This document shows, piece by piece, positions 1-6,910 of a stretch of 7,457 bases of DNA. How positions within the stretch are numbered: position 1 is the first letter of the stretch; the number at the start of each line of letters is the position of its first letter. The stretch spans positions 1 to 7,457 of the forward strand of contig CAMCWG010000145.1 of the NCBI GenBank assembly GCA_945882005.1. Reading direction: 5' to 3'. The position numbers and the translations under genes were made by a program. The stretch comes from Bordetella parapertussis. GTDB lineage: Bacteria > Pseudomonadota > Gammaproteobacteria > Burkholderiales > Burkholderiaceae_B. The notes under the pieces are model-generated. The model saw nothing but the letters and a program-made list of their open reading frames with translations. It did not search any database and was not told the origin of the DNA.

Positions 1-203
1 AGGGCAGCGCGTGCGAGTTCATCGCGACCACTTGTATTTAAAGCAAGAAGCTCATCTTTTAGGCTAGTCGTAAAAGGGACGCTAGCTCTAGAAAGAATTG
101 TGGGATGTCCGTTTGGGTCGAAGCGGGCCAATACGGCATCAATGCCGTCTAGGCTTGTGCCTGACATCAAACCGACATAGCAGGAGCCCGAGCTGGTCGT
201 CAC
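1..203 (-). CDS. anmK: anhydro-N-acetylmuramic acid kinase AnmK (N-terminal part, runs off left edge)
   Basis: AnmK phosphorylates 1,6-anhydro-N-acetylmuramic acid, released during peptidoglycan turnover, with ring opening to MurNAc-6-phosphate in the cytoplasm. Only the first 67 codons plus two bases are inside the window. The visible protein carries the family's N-terminal nucleotide-binding signature, YVGLMSGTSLDGIDAVLARF, at about residues 9-28, followed by the typical stretch ending in TSGRDELARAA. The start is set by elimination: the frame has a stop at 219-221, and GTG at 203-201 is the only ordinary start codon before the conserved motif, giving VTTSSGSCYVG. No good Shine-Dalgarno precedes it. 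The gene begins 8 nt after the stop of the M23 peptidase on the same strand, so the two are probably co-transcribed and perhaps translationally coupled. The identification is firm; the exact start is less so. Confidence 0.9.
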   Translation of the reverse strand, partial: MTTSSGSCYVGLMSGTSLDGIDAVLARFDPNGHPTILSRASVPFTTSLKDELLALNTSGRDELARAA

Positions 204-211
204 CGTTGTGT

Positions 212-1603
212 TTAACGACTAGCGACGTTACTGCTTTCGGGGATTGCTTCTTGGTACTTGGCTAGTACTTGCAGCTGCTGTTGATATGGAGCGATGGCTT
301 TCGCGAACAGAGCACGATGCTCTGGCTCGAGTGGCTTTGATACTGGCATATTGGCGGTAGCCTGCAGGGGGTCAATCGGCTTGTCCGCTACACGGAATTC
401 ATAATGCAAGTGAGGGCCTGTCGACCAACCTGTCGAGCCCACATAGCCGATCAACTGACCTTGAGAAACTTTGGAGCCGGCTTTAATGCCATCTGCGAAA
501 CGGCTTTGATGCGCATAGAGTGTGGTGATTTTGCTGTGGTGGCGTAAAACGATTGTGTTGCCGTACCCGTCTCTCCAGCCAACAAAGTCTACTGTGCCGT
601 CTGCTGTGGCATGAATTGGCGTTCCCATTGGTGCGGCGTAGTCTACGCCGGGATGGAAACCAGACCAAGCCTGCACACCGCGAATGGTACGCATTCCAAA
701 CGTTGAGCTCACGCGAGAAAATTTCAGTGAGTTACGTAAAAAAGCACCCCGCAAGCTCTCGCCCTCAAGGTTGTAGTAGCTGCCGCTCTCCCCGTCAGGG
801 CTAAACCAAACTGCACTGTAGGCTTTGCCGCCGTTGATGAACTCGAGTGCCAACACACGGCCAGCGCCAGCTATTCGACCACCAATACTTCGCGTCTCGT
901 ACACTACGCGGAACTGATCACCTGGGCGCAAGCCCCGCAAGAAATCCACCTTGCTGCTCAGTACCTCTGCAATTTGCGAGGTAATCCCGTCTGGAATCCC
1001 AGCGATATCCGTTGCAGCGAATAGCGAGCTACGAATTGTGCCGACCGCAACCTCTATGTGTGACTCGAGGGGCAGTTCAAGCTCTTTGGCCTTGAAGCCG
1101 GACTCGGTTGTGGAGATTTGTAGCGTTTTGGCGATGCCTTTGCCGTTGGCTTCACTATTTGGGCTGTAGATGTAGCGCACCCAGAGTAGGTTGCCATTGT
1201 GATCCGATGCCGCCTGGATGGTGCGGCCAGCAAACAACTTATAGATTGAGCGTGCTTTGGGTTCACGCGCCAGGAAATTGAGTAAATCGCCGTTGGATAC
1301 GTCCACGCGCTTTAGTACCGAGGCCAGAGTGTCACCTGCGCGGATTCGTGTCTCGGTAATGTAGGGTGTTTCGGTTGCAGTGTGCTCTGGAGGGGTCGGG
1401 TCCGCCGGAAGCGGGAAGGGCACGACGTTCTGCACCACCCGCTGCTCGGGGATCGGCTGCTCGATCAGGTCAGTGCGTTCTGTTTGCGGTGGATGCACGA
1501 CGCCAAGCGCAACCGCGCCTAGGCTGGCAACCAGCACCAAGCTAATTACCGCGCCCGGAATAAGGCTGGAGCGTCGCTCGGTAGTTTCGGAAACTGAAGG
1601 CAT
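212..1603 (-). CDS. membrane-anchored M23 family metallopeptidase (MepM-like murein endopeptidase)
   Basis: This is a predicted murein DD-endopeptidase anchored in the inner membrane and acting in the periplasm. With the ATG at 1603 the protein has 463 residues. Domains in order: a short cytoplasmic tail; one membrane segment at about 14-36 (LIPGAVISLVLVASLGAVAL); a proline-rich linker; an OapA/LysM-like domain at about 80-150 (RIRAGDTLASVLKRV); a middle domain; and a LytM/M23 catalytic domain at about 300-415. The zinc and catalytic motifs are intact: H317-x3-D321 in FHPGVDYAAP, H365 in LYAH, and H398-L-H400 in GPHLHYEF. An active enzyme is therefore expected, unlike degenerate LytM factors such as EnvC or NlpD. 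I chose the ATG because an AGGA lies 10 nt upstream; the frame is open back to a TTG at 1639, which would add 12 residues. anmK follows 8 nt later. The nearest E. coli equivalent is MepM (YebA), but orthology is inferred. Confidence 0.93.
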   Translation of the reverse strand: MPSVSETTERRSSLIPGAVISLVLVASLGAVALGVVHPPQTERTDLIEQPIPEQRVVQNVVPFPLPADPTPPEHTATETPYITETRIRAGDTLASVLKRVDVSNGDLLNFLAREPKARSIYKLFAGRTIQAASDHNGNLLWVRYIYSPNSEANGKGIAKTLQISTTESGFKAKELELPLESHIEVAVGTIRSSLFAATDIAGIPDGITSQIAEVLSSKVDFLRGLRPGDQFRVVYETRSIGGRIAGAGRVLALEFINGGKAYSAVWFSPDGESGSYYNLEGESLRGAFLRNSLKFSRVSSTFGMRTIRGVQAWSGFHPGVDYAAPMGTPIHATADGTVDFVGWRDGYGNTIVLRHHSKITTLYAHQSRFADGIKAGSKVSQGQLIGYVGSTGWSTGPHLHYEFRVADKPIDPLQATANMPVSKPLEPEHRALFAKAIAPYQQQLQVLAKYQEAIPESSNVASR

Positions 1604-1769
1604 GTAGAGCAAATCCTGAAATAAAAACAACTGAGCCAAGGCTCTTCGCGTAGCGAGTAGACGCTAGTTTGCGTATGATGTCGGCTTCGCTAATAAGATG
1701 TTAGCCGATTTCAGCCAGCCCAACACGGTTTTTTCCGATTTTTAGTGCATTTTTACGCTTACTTCTGTT
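1604..1769. promoter_or_regulatory. divergent intergenic region between the M23 peptidase and tyrS
   Basis: Promoters for the leftward peptidase-anmK pair and for rightward tyrS must lie here or nearby, but none is clear. On the plus strand, TATGAT at 1674-1679 matches the -10 consensus at five of six bases without a convincing -35. TTGCGT at 1669-1674 followed after 16 nt by TAATAA at 1691-1696 is a weaker alternative. The clearest structure is an imperfect dyad: TCGGCT (1681-1686) is complementary to AGCCGA (1703-1708), and nested within it GCTAA (1689-1693) is complementary to TTAGC (1701-1705). It could be an operator or a leader stem. Start sites are not resolved. Confidence 0.35.
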
Positions 1770-3005
1770 ATGTCGACTACAAAATATCCGATTACGCCTG
1801 CAATTGAGTCTAACTTGCGAATTGTTGAGCGTGGCTGTGAAGAGCTTCTCGTCAAAACAGAATTTGCTCAAAAACTAGCCCGTAGCCATGCGACGGGCGT
1901 GCCGCTGCGTGTCAAGCTCGGTCTTGACCCGACCGCCCCGGATATTCATCTCGGCCACACGGTTGTGCTTAATAAGATGCGCCAGCTTCAGGATCTCGGT
2001 CATACCGTGATCTTTTTAATTGGTGATTTCACCTCCATGATCGGTGACCCGTCTGGCCGCAACAGCACCCGGCCACCGCTTACGCGTGAACAAATTGAAG
2101 CCAACGCCAAGACCTACTACGCGCAAGCCAGTATGGTGCTCGATCCTGCGCGTACTGAGATCCGGTACAACTCAGAGTGGTGTGATCCGCTCGGCGCCCG
2201 CGGCATGATCCAACTGGCGTCGCGCTATACCGTGGCCCGGATGATGGAGCGCGACGATTTCACCAAACGCTTTAAGACCGGGGTGCCAATTTCTGTGCAC
2301 GAGTTTCTGTACCCCTTGATGCAAGGCTATGACTCGGTAGCGCTGAAGTCAGATCTCGAGCTTGGTGGCACAGATCAAAAGTTCAACCTGCTGGTTGGCC
2401 GTGAGTTACAAAAGGAATATGGGCAGGAGCCGCAGTGCATTCTGACCATGCCTTTGCTTGAAGGGACCGACGGCGTCGAGAAGATGTCCAAGTCCAAGAA
2501 CAACTACATTGGGATCGGAGAAGCGCCCGAGTCTATGTTTGGCAAGATCATGTCGATCTCTGACACGCTGATGTGGAAGTACTTCGAGCTGCTGTCGTTC
2601 CGTAGCCTGGAAGATATTGCTGCGTTGCGTCAAGAAATTGAGGGCGGTCGCAACCCCCGTGACGCCAAAGTGGCGCTCGCCCAAGAGATTGTGGGCCGTT
2701 TTCACTCCCAGAAGGCAGCCGAGGCTGCTTTGGCTGCCTTCGATGCACGTTTTCGGGACGGTGCGATTCCGGACGATATTCCTGAAGTCACGATCGCCGG
2801 TGCACCGGTGGGTGTTCTCAAACTGTTACGAGAAGCCGGTTTGGTTGTTTCTGGGGCGGAAGCGCAGCGCAATGTCGAGCAGGGCGGGGTCAGAATTGAT
2901 GGCGATCGCATTGAGGACAAAGCACTTCAGTTGCCGGTTGGCACCTACGTTGTCCAGGTGGGTAAGCGCAAATTCGCCCGCGTCACAGTGACTGCGCCCG
3001 CCTAA
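1770..3005 (+). CDS. tyrS: tyrosine--tRNA ligase (TyrZ-type, KMSKS class)
   Basis: Class I aminoacyl-tRNA synthetase that activates tyrosine with ATP and charges tRNA-Tyr in the cytoplasm. The 411-residue length is normal for the family. The Rossmann catalytic domain has the HIGH-type motif HLGH at 60-63 in [14 protein letters not shown], the tyrosine-pocket segments [10 protein letters not shown] (181-190) and GGTDQKFN (199-206), and a KMSKS loop at 238-242. A C-terminal S4 RNA-binding domain covers about 348-405 ([20 protein letters not shown]). The KMSKS loop and HLGH context place it in the TyrZ-like subgroup rather than the E. coli TyrS subgroup, which has KFGKT. The ATG at 1770 gives the expected N terminus, although its Shine-Dalgarno is poor. 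It is divergent from the M23 peptidase, and glyA follows after 73 nt. Confidence 0.97.
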   Translation: MSTTKYPITPAIESNLRIVERGCEELLVKTEFAQKLARSHATGVPLRVKLGLDPTAPDIHLGHTVVLNKMRQLQDLGHTVIFLIGDFTSMIGDPSGRNSTRPPLTREQIEANAKTYYAQASMVLDPARTEIRYNSEWCDPLGARGMIQLASRYTVARMMERDDFTKRFKTGVPISVHEFLYPLMQGYDSVALKSDLELGGTDQKFNLLVGRELQKEYGQEPQCILTMPLLEGTDGVEKMSKSKNNYIGIGEAPESMFGKIMSISDTLMWKYFELLSFRSLEDIAALRQEIEGGRNPRDAKVALAQEIVGRFHSQKAAEAALAAFDARFRDGAIPDDIPEVTIAGAPVGVLKLLREAGLVVSGAEAQRNVEQGGVRIDGDRIEDKALQLPVGTYVVQVGKRKFARVTVTAPA

Positions 3006-3012
3006 GGGGATT

Positions 3013-3026
3013 GCCCCTCTCGGGGC
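3013..3026 (+). other. small stem-loop after tyrS (possible weak terminator or attenuator)
   Basis: GCCCC (3013-3017), a TCTC loop and GGGGC (3022-3026) form a 5-bp GC-only hairpin 8 nt after the tyrS stop. GGGG at 3006-3009 could pair with the same CCCC instead, giving an alternative fold. No U-run follows, so it is not a standard intrinsic terminator. It may partly insulate glyA from tyrS or simply stabilise the tyrS mRNA end. The rest of the 73-nt gap holds the glyA ribosome binding site and no clear promoter. Confidence 0.3.
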
Positions 3027-3078
3027 GCAGTACACTAGTGTTATCTATTCTTTCGCCATTATTTCGCCAGGATTCTCT

Positions 3079-4323
3079 ATGTTTGACCGCAAACTCACCC
3101 TTGACCGCGTAGACCCTGATGTTTGGGCTGCTATCCAAAAAGAAGATAAGCGCCAAGAGCAGCACATCGAGCTGATCGCATCTGAAAACTACGCTAGCCC
3201 TGCTGTGATGCAGGCCCAGGGCACTCAGATGACGAATAAGTATGCTGAAGGTTATCCAGGCAAACGCTATTACGGAGGTTGCGAGTATGTCGATATCGTT
3301 GAACAGCTCGCGATTGATCGCTTAAAGGCCTTGTTTGGCGCTGAGGCTGCCAACGTGCAAGCGAACTCTGGCTCGCAAGCTAACCAAGCGGTTTATATGG
3401 CTTTTCTCAAGCCCGGCGATTCCGTGTTGGGCATGAGTCTTGCCGAGGGTGGTCACCTGACCCACGGTGCCTCGGTGAATGCCTCGGGCAAACTCTACAA
3501 CTTCCATCAGTACGGTTTGGATGCAAACGAAGTGCTTGACTACGACAAGGTTGAGCAGCTCGCTAAAACCCAGAAGCCAAAAATGATTGTTGCGGGTGCT
3601 TCAGCGTATTCGTTGCATATCGATTTTGAGCGCTTAGCCCGGATTGCTAAAGATCATGGCGCGCTGTTGTTGGTGGACGTTGCCCACTACTCGGGCCTGG
3701 TTGCGGGTGGTGCGTATCCAAATCCTGTGCCCCATGCAGACTTCGTCACCTCCACAACCCACAAATCTTTACGTGGTCCACGTGGCGGCGTGATTATGAT
3801 GAAAGCCGAACACGAAAAAGCGATTAACTCGGCGATCTTCCCTGGCATTCAGGGCGGCCCACTGATGCACGTCATTGCTGCAAAAGCGGTTGCTTTCCGC
3901 GAAGCAGCGACACCAGAATTCAAGGCCTACGCAGCTCAAGTTGTTAAAAACGCGCAGGTCATGGCGCAGACGTTGGTCAAGCGCGGTCTGCGCATTGTGT
4001 CTGGTCGGACAGAAAGCCATGTCATGCTGGTAGATCTGCGTTCCAAAGGGATCACTGGTAAAGAAGCTGAGGCAGTGCTTGGTCAGGCGCATATCACTGT
4101 CAACAAGAACAGCATCCCTAATGATCCTGAAAAACCTTTCGTCACGAGCGGTGTGCGTTTGGGTACTCCGGCCATGACAACACGCGGTTTTAAAGAAGCA
4201 GAGGCCGAGCTCACTGGCAATCTGATTGCAGATGTTCTGGACAAGCCACGCGACGAAGCAAATATTGCCTCCGTGCGCGAGCGTGTGAATGCCTTGACGG
4301 CATCTTTTCCAGTCTATCGTTAA
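3079..4323 (+). CDS. glyA: serine hydroxymethyltransferase
   Basis: PLP-dependent enzyme that interconverts serine plus tetrahydrofolate with glycine plus 5,10-methylene-tetrahydrofolate, the main source of one-carbon units for thymidylate, purines and methionine. The 414-residue length is typical. It belongs to the fold-type I aminotransferase superfamily. The N terminus has the conserved [10 protein letters not shown] (31-40) and the [19 protein letters not shown] block (54-72). The PLP Schiff-base lysine is K229 in [14 protein letters not shown], and D200 and H203, which contact the cofactor, are present. The segment around them reads [18 protein letters not shown], with several small substitutions relative to the common DMAH-x-AGLVAAGVYPNP pattern; no catalytic residue is lost. 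The ATG at 3079 follows an AGGA with a 6-nt spacer. nrdR starts 51 nt downstream on the same strand with a stem-loop between them, so joint transcription is plausible. Confidence 0.98.
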   Translation: MFDRKLTLDRVDPDVWAAIQKEDKRQEQHIELIASENYASPAVMQAQGTQMTNKYAEGYPGKRYYGGCEYVDIVEQLAIDRLKALFGAEAANVQANSGSQANQAVYMAFLKPGDSVLGMSLAEGGHLTHGASVNASGKLYNFHQYGLDANEVLDYDKVEQLAKTQKPKMIVAGASAYSLHIDFERLARIAKDHGALLLVDVAHYSGLVAGGAYPNPVPHADFVTSTTHKSLRGPRGGVIMMKAEHEKAINSAIFPGIQGGPLMHVIAAKAVAFREAATPEFKAYAAQVVKNAQVMAQTLVKRGLRIVSGRTESHVMLVDLRSKGITGKEAEAVLGQAHITVNKNSIPNDPEKPFVTSGVRLGTPAMTTRGFKEAEAELTGNLIADVLDKPRDEANIASVRERVNALTASFPVYR

Positions 4324-4327
4324 GTGT

Positions 4328-4350
4328 TGGGCGGCTTAGTTGGTCGCCCA
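4328..4350 (+). other. glyA-nrdR intercistronic stem-loop
   Basis: TGGGCGGC (4328-4335) and GTCGCCCA (4343-4350) pair as an 8-bp stem with one G-T wobble and a 7-nt loop, starting 4 nt after the glyA stop. The bases that follow (CGCAGTTATTG) contain no U-run, so this is not a classical terminator. A role in mRNA stabilisation, processing or partial attenuation between glyA and nrdR is inferred. The fold is clear in the bases; the function is not. Confidence 0.45.
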
Positions 4351-4374
4351 CGCAGTTATTGATCAAGGCGATCC

Positions 4375-4845
4375 ATGAAGTGTCCCTTTTGCGGGCATCC
4401 TGATACGCAGGTGGTTGACTCTCGTGGAGCAGACGAGGGCGACTTCATTCGCCGTCGCAGGCGTTGCACGTCGTGCGATCGTCGCTTCACGACCTATGAG
4501 CGCGCTGAGTTGGCGATGCCAACCATCGTCAAGCGCAACGGTAGTCGTAACGAATACGACGCGACGAAGTTACGCGCGAGCTTGTCGCGTGCCTTACGCA
4601 AGCGACCCGTCAGCACTGAAGAAGTAGATGCCGTTGTGATGCGCATCGAAGACAAACTACTGACTTCGGGCCTGAGAGAAATCACGACCGAATATTTAGG
4701 GGGTCTTGTGATGGCCGAATTAAAAAAGCTCGACAAGGTGGCCTACGTGCGCTTTGCCTCGGTCTATAAAAGTTTTGAAGACATTGGCGAGTTTGTTGAA
4801 GCAATCCGCGAGATGCAGGGCCCACCCACGCAGCGCAAGGGCTAA
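4375..4845 (+). CDS. nrdR: transcriptional repressor NrdR
   Basis: NrdR represses ribonucleotide reductase operons when dATP/ATP occupy its ATP-cone, binding NrdR boxes upstream of nrd genes. The 156-residue length is typical. The N-terminal zinc ribbon has all four cysteines, C3 and C6 (CPFC) and C31 and C34 (CTSC), followed by the hallmark DRRFTTYER. The ATP-cone covers about residues 49-139, beginning [18 protein letters not shown] and including the nucleotide-binding VKRNG segment. The ATG at 4375 has AAGG 6 nt upstream. The stop overlaps the ribD start by one base (TAATG). The nrdR-ribD linkage is also seen in E. coli and is widespread in proteobacteria. I see no nrd gene in this window, so its targets lie elsewhere. 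Confidence 0.97.
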   Translation: MKCPFCGHPDTQVVDSRGADEGDFIRRRRRCTSCDRRFTTYERAELAMPTIVKRNGSRNEYDATKLRASLSRALRKRPVSTEEVDAVVMRIEDKLLTSGLREITTEYLGGLVMAELKKLDKVAYVRFASVYKSFEDIGEFVEAIREMQGPPTQRKG

Positions 4846-6053
4846 TGCAAGTGAACGCAAATTCTTCTTCCCCACGCAATCTCGATCAAGACGTATTTTT
4901 TATGCGTCAGGCACTCGCCTTCGCCGAGGAGGCTTTGTACGTGCCGTCGCCTAATCCGCGTGTCGGATGTGTGTTGGTGCGTGATGCCAAAGTGATCGGT
5001 GCGGGGGCGACCCAGCGTGTCGGTAGCCATCACGCAGAGATCATGGCCCTGAAAGATATGGCTGCCCGCGGTAATGATGCAAGTGGCGCCACGATGTACA
5101 TCACGCTAGAGCCGTGCAGCCATCATGGTCGTACACCACCTTGTGTTGATGCCATCGTTGCAGCACGACCTGCGCGCGTAGTGTTCGCGCACTTTGATCC
5201 GAATCCAAGCGTAGCGGGTCGCGGTATGCGTCGTCTGCGTGAGGCAGGGATTATGGTGGATGTAGGTATCTGTGCTGACGAAGCGTTGGCGATCAATCCA
5301 GGGTTTGTGTCGCGCATGACGCGTGGCTTGCCCTATGTGTGGATGAAAATAGCCGCATCATTGGACGGCAAAACCGGTTTGACGAACGGTGTGTCGCAAT
5401 GGATCACGGGGCCCGAGGCGCGCGCAGATGGACATCATTGGCGCGCGCGCAGTTGCGTGGTCTTGACAGGCATCGGTACTGTCAGAGCAGACAATCCGAA
5501 GATGACGGTGCGTCATGTCGTGACGCCGCGACAACCGCGCCGTGCTGTGATTGATCCAGGCTTTGAGATTAACGACGATGCCGCTGTCCTAAGCGGTGAA
5601 GGCGCAATTGTTTTTACCGGCGATCAAAACGCCGAGAAAGCAGCTCGTTTTGCTGACCGTGGAATGACTGTGGTGAACGTGCCTGAAGATACACCAGCGC
5701 CTGCAGGGCAAGCGCGTCGTCGCATCGACATGCGCGCGATGATGCGCTGGTTGGCGGAGCACGATACCAATGAAGTGCACGTCGAAGCGGGTTCAGGTTT
5801 GAACGGTGCTCTGCTACAGGCAGACTGTGTAGATGAGTTACTGGTTTATATGGCGCCGATGTTATTAGGCGAAGGCTTGAGTATGGCGCAGTTGCCCTCA
5901 CTGACCAAGCTTGAGGGCGTGCAGCGTTTTGAGTTTACGGATGTGACACGCTTCGGTGCGGATGTACGATTGCGTGCGAGACTCGCAGCGCATTGGCAAG
6001 AGCTGATGCAAAAAATACATTTGACCCAACCGGGCTTAGATAAGGCACTTTAA
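4845..6053 (+). CDS. ribD: bifunctional riboflavin biosynthesis deaminase/reductase RibD
   Basis: RibD carries out two successive steps of riboflavin synthesis: deamination of the diaminopyrimidinone ribosyl phosphate, then NADPH-dependent reduction of the ribosyl side chain. At 402 residues it is slightly longer than many homologues (about 360-380). The N-terminal cytidine-deaminase-like domain has the zinc site H63-A-E65 and PCSHHGRTPPC with C91 and C100; E65 is the expected proton shuttle. The C-terminal reductase domain starts near 165 with VWMKIAASLDGKTG and includes SQWITGPEARADG, TGIGTVRADNPKMTVR and the late EAGSGLNGALLQ segment. Both halves look intact. The ATG overlaps the nrdR stop as TAATG, and AAGG lies only 4 nt upstream, which suits coupled translation. 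Starting here adds about 15 residues before the usual N terminus (DQDVFFMRQALAFAEEA), and M20 would be too late. No FMN riboswitch precedes it. Confidence 0.97.
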   Translation: MQVNANSSSPRNLDQDVFFMRQALAFAEEALYVPSPNPRVGCVLVRDAKVIGAGATQRVGSHHAEIMALKDMAARGNDASGATMYITLEPCSHHGRTPPCVDAIVAARPARVVFAHFDPNPSVAGRGMRRLREAGIMVDVGICADEALAINPGFVSRMTRGLPYVWMKIAASLDGKTGLTNGVSQWITGPEARADGHHWRARSCVVLTGIGTVRADNPKMTVRHVVTPRQPRRAVIDPGFEINDDAAVLSGEGAIVFTGDQNAEKAARFADRGMTVVNVPEDTPAPAGQARRRIDMRAMMRWLAEHDTNEVHVEAGSGLNGALLQADCVDELLVYMAPMLLGEGLSMAQLPSLTKLEGVQRFEFTDVTRFGADVRLRARLAAHWQELMQKIHLTQPGLDKAL

Positions 6054-6671
6054 ATGTTTACCGGAATTGTCGCGGCCGTTGGTCGTATCCAGAAAATTGA
6101 GCCGCTGGCCGGTGGTCACGCGTATGCGGGCGTTCATCTGACGATTCACGCCGGTGGTTTAGATTTGAATGATGTTGGTCTAGGCGATTCAATCGCGATT
6201 CAGGGCGCATGTATGACTGTTGTGTCCAAACATGCTGACGGATTTGCCGTTGATGTATCGCGTGAGAGTTTGCGCTTGACCATGGGTCTGGACAAAGAGG
6301 GTGAAGTCAACCTCGAGAAGTCCCTGCGGGTGGGCGATCAAATCGGTGGTCATATCGTCTCGGGTCATGTCGACGGCTTGGGCGAGGTGGTGAAGTTTGA
6401 GCCCGTGGGCGAGTCCTGGGAGTTGATCGTCCAGGCCTCAAAAGATTTGGCGGCTTTTTTGGCTTACAAGGGCTCAATTACAGTCAATGGCGTCAGTTTG
6501 ACCGTGAATCGGGTGCAAGATGTGGCAGACGGGTGCCAGTTCAGTATCAATTTGATTCCCCACACCATCTCCGTCACCACCCTTAAACACCTCGTTCCGG
6601 GGCAAAAAGTAAACCTTGAAGTCGACACAATCGCCCGGTACGTTCAGCGTATGCTGTCGATCAATCGGTGA
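6054..6671 (+). CDS. ribE: riboflavin synthase (alpha subunit)
   Basis: Converts two molecules of 6,7-dimethyl-8-ribityllumazine into riboflavin plus a diaminopyrimidinedione, the last step of the pathway. The 205-residue protein is two tandem lumazine-binding beta-barrels, each about 97 residues. The first opens with the invariant MFTGIV and contains GDSIAIQGACMTVV. The second opens with GGHIVSGHVDGLGEVV (98-113) and contains GSITVNGVSLTVN. A C-terminal helix (DTIARYVQRML) supports trimer formation in known structures. The start codon lies immediately after the ribD stop (TAAATG), with AAGG 8 nt upstream inside ribD. The symbol ribE follows the riboflavin synthase family name; E. coli calls this gene ribC and uses ribE for lumazine synthase, which is absent here. 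It is the last gene of the nrdR-ribD-ribE unit; the -10 of the tRNA promoter starts 3 nt after its stop. Confidence 0.97.
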   Translation: MFTGIVAAVGRIQKIEPLAGGHAYAGVHLTIHAGGLDLNDVGLGDSIAIQGACMTVVSKHADGFAVDVSRESLRLTMGLDKEGEVNLEKSLRVGDQIGGHIVSGHVDGLGEVVKFEPVGESWELIVQASKDLAAFLAYKGSITVNGVSLTVNRVQDVADGCQFSINLIPHTISVTTLKHLVPGQKVNLEVDTIARYVQRMLSINR

Positions 6672-6680
6672 TGCTAGAAT
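6652..6680 (+). promoter_or_regulatory. predicted sigma-70 promoter of tRNA-Ser (extended -10)
   Basis: TAGAAT at 6675-6680 is a good -10 element and is preceded by TGC, giving the extended -10 form TGN-TAGAAT. The -35 position (6652-6657, TGCTGT, 17-nt spacer) is weak and lies within the last codons of riboflavin synthase. Transcription would start near 6687, about 30 nt before the mature tRNA, leaving a short leader for 5' processing. The GC-containing bases just after the -10 (GTGGGC) resemble the discriminators of growth-rate-controlled stable RNA promoters. That regulation is inferred. Confidence 0.5.
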
Positions 6681-6715
6681 AGTGGGCTGTCGTTTTTCTT
6701 TAGAAATGACACAGC

Positions 6716-6806
6716 GGACAGGTGGCCGAGCGGTTGAAGGCGCACGCCTGGAAAGCGTGTATACGTTCAAAGCGTATCGGGGGTTCGAATCCCCCTCTGT
6801 CCGCCA
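6716..6806 (+). tRNA. tRNA-Ser (anticodon GGA)
   Basis: A complete class II tRNA of 91 nt including the encoded CCA. The acceptor arm pairs GGACAGG (6716-6722) with TCTGTCC (6796-6802), six Watson-Crick pairs and one G-T, followed by discriminator G and CCA at 6804-6806. The D arm contains GCCGAGCGGTTGAAGGC. The anticodon stem CACGC/GCGTG encloses loop CTGGAAA with GGA at 6750-6752, reading UCC and UCU. The long variable arm typical of tRNA-Ser has a 5-bp stem (ATACG 6761-6765 with CGTAT 6773-6777). The T arm is GGGGG-TTCGAAT-CCCCC. It has its own predicted promoter and a terminator 45 nt downstream. tRNA-Ser 3' ends are frequent integration sites for mobile elements. Confidence 0.97.
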
Positions 6807-6851
6807 AAACTTAAGTTTCGAACCTGCTACGCAGAGATTCGATATGCCACG

Positions 6852-6875
6852 AGCCCCGCACAGTGCGGGGCTTTG
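6852..6875 (+). terminator. intrinsic terminator after tRNA-Ser
   Basis: AGCCCCGCA (6852-6860) and TGCGGGGCT (6864-6872) form a perfect 9-bp GC-rich stem with a 3-nt CAG loop, followed by TT, GCGC and TTCT. The U-run is short and interrupted, but the stem is strong and its place 45 nt after the tRNA is right. It probably ends the tRNA transcript and any read-through from the nrdR-ribD-ribE unit. Confidence 0.75.
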
Positions 6876-6891
6876 CGCTTCTAGCTCTTGA

Positions 6892-6910
6892 CTGCGGCCA
6901 ATGGCCGCAG
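6892..6910. repeat. perfect GC-rich inverted repeat
   Basis: CTGCGGCC (6892-6899) and GGCCGCAG (6903-6910) are perfect reverse complements separated by AAT. The hairpin lies 19 nt beyond the tRNA terminator stem. Neither strand has a U-run after it. It could serve as a second terminator facing the leftward DUF1524 gene, a protein-binding palindrome or a recombination-related site. None of these is established. Confidence 0.5.

Noticed and set aside
1601..1639. Longer M23 peptidase start at TTG 1639
   Set aside because: The ATG at 1603 has an AGGA 10 nt upstream and places the charged residues just before the membrane segment as expected. The TTG has no comparable support.
3011..3036. Possible glyA promoter: TTGCCC and TACACT
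   Set aside because: The spacing is only 14 nt and the -35 half lies inside the small hairpin. TACACT alone is too little to call a promoter.
4700..4860. FMN riboswitch ahead of ribD
   Set aside because: ribD starts within the nrdR stop codon, and no separate leader exists in which such an element could sit.
6616..6891. 91-codon open frame on the plus strand
   Set aside because: It spans the end of riboflavin synthase, the tRNA promoter and the whole tRNA. The apparent protein is just translated tRNA sequence.
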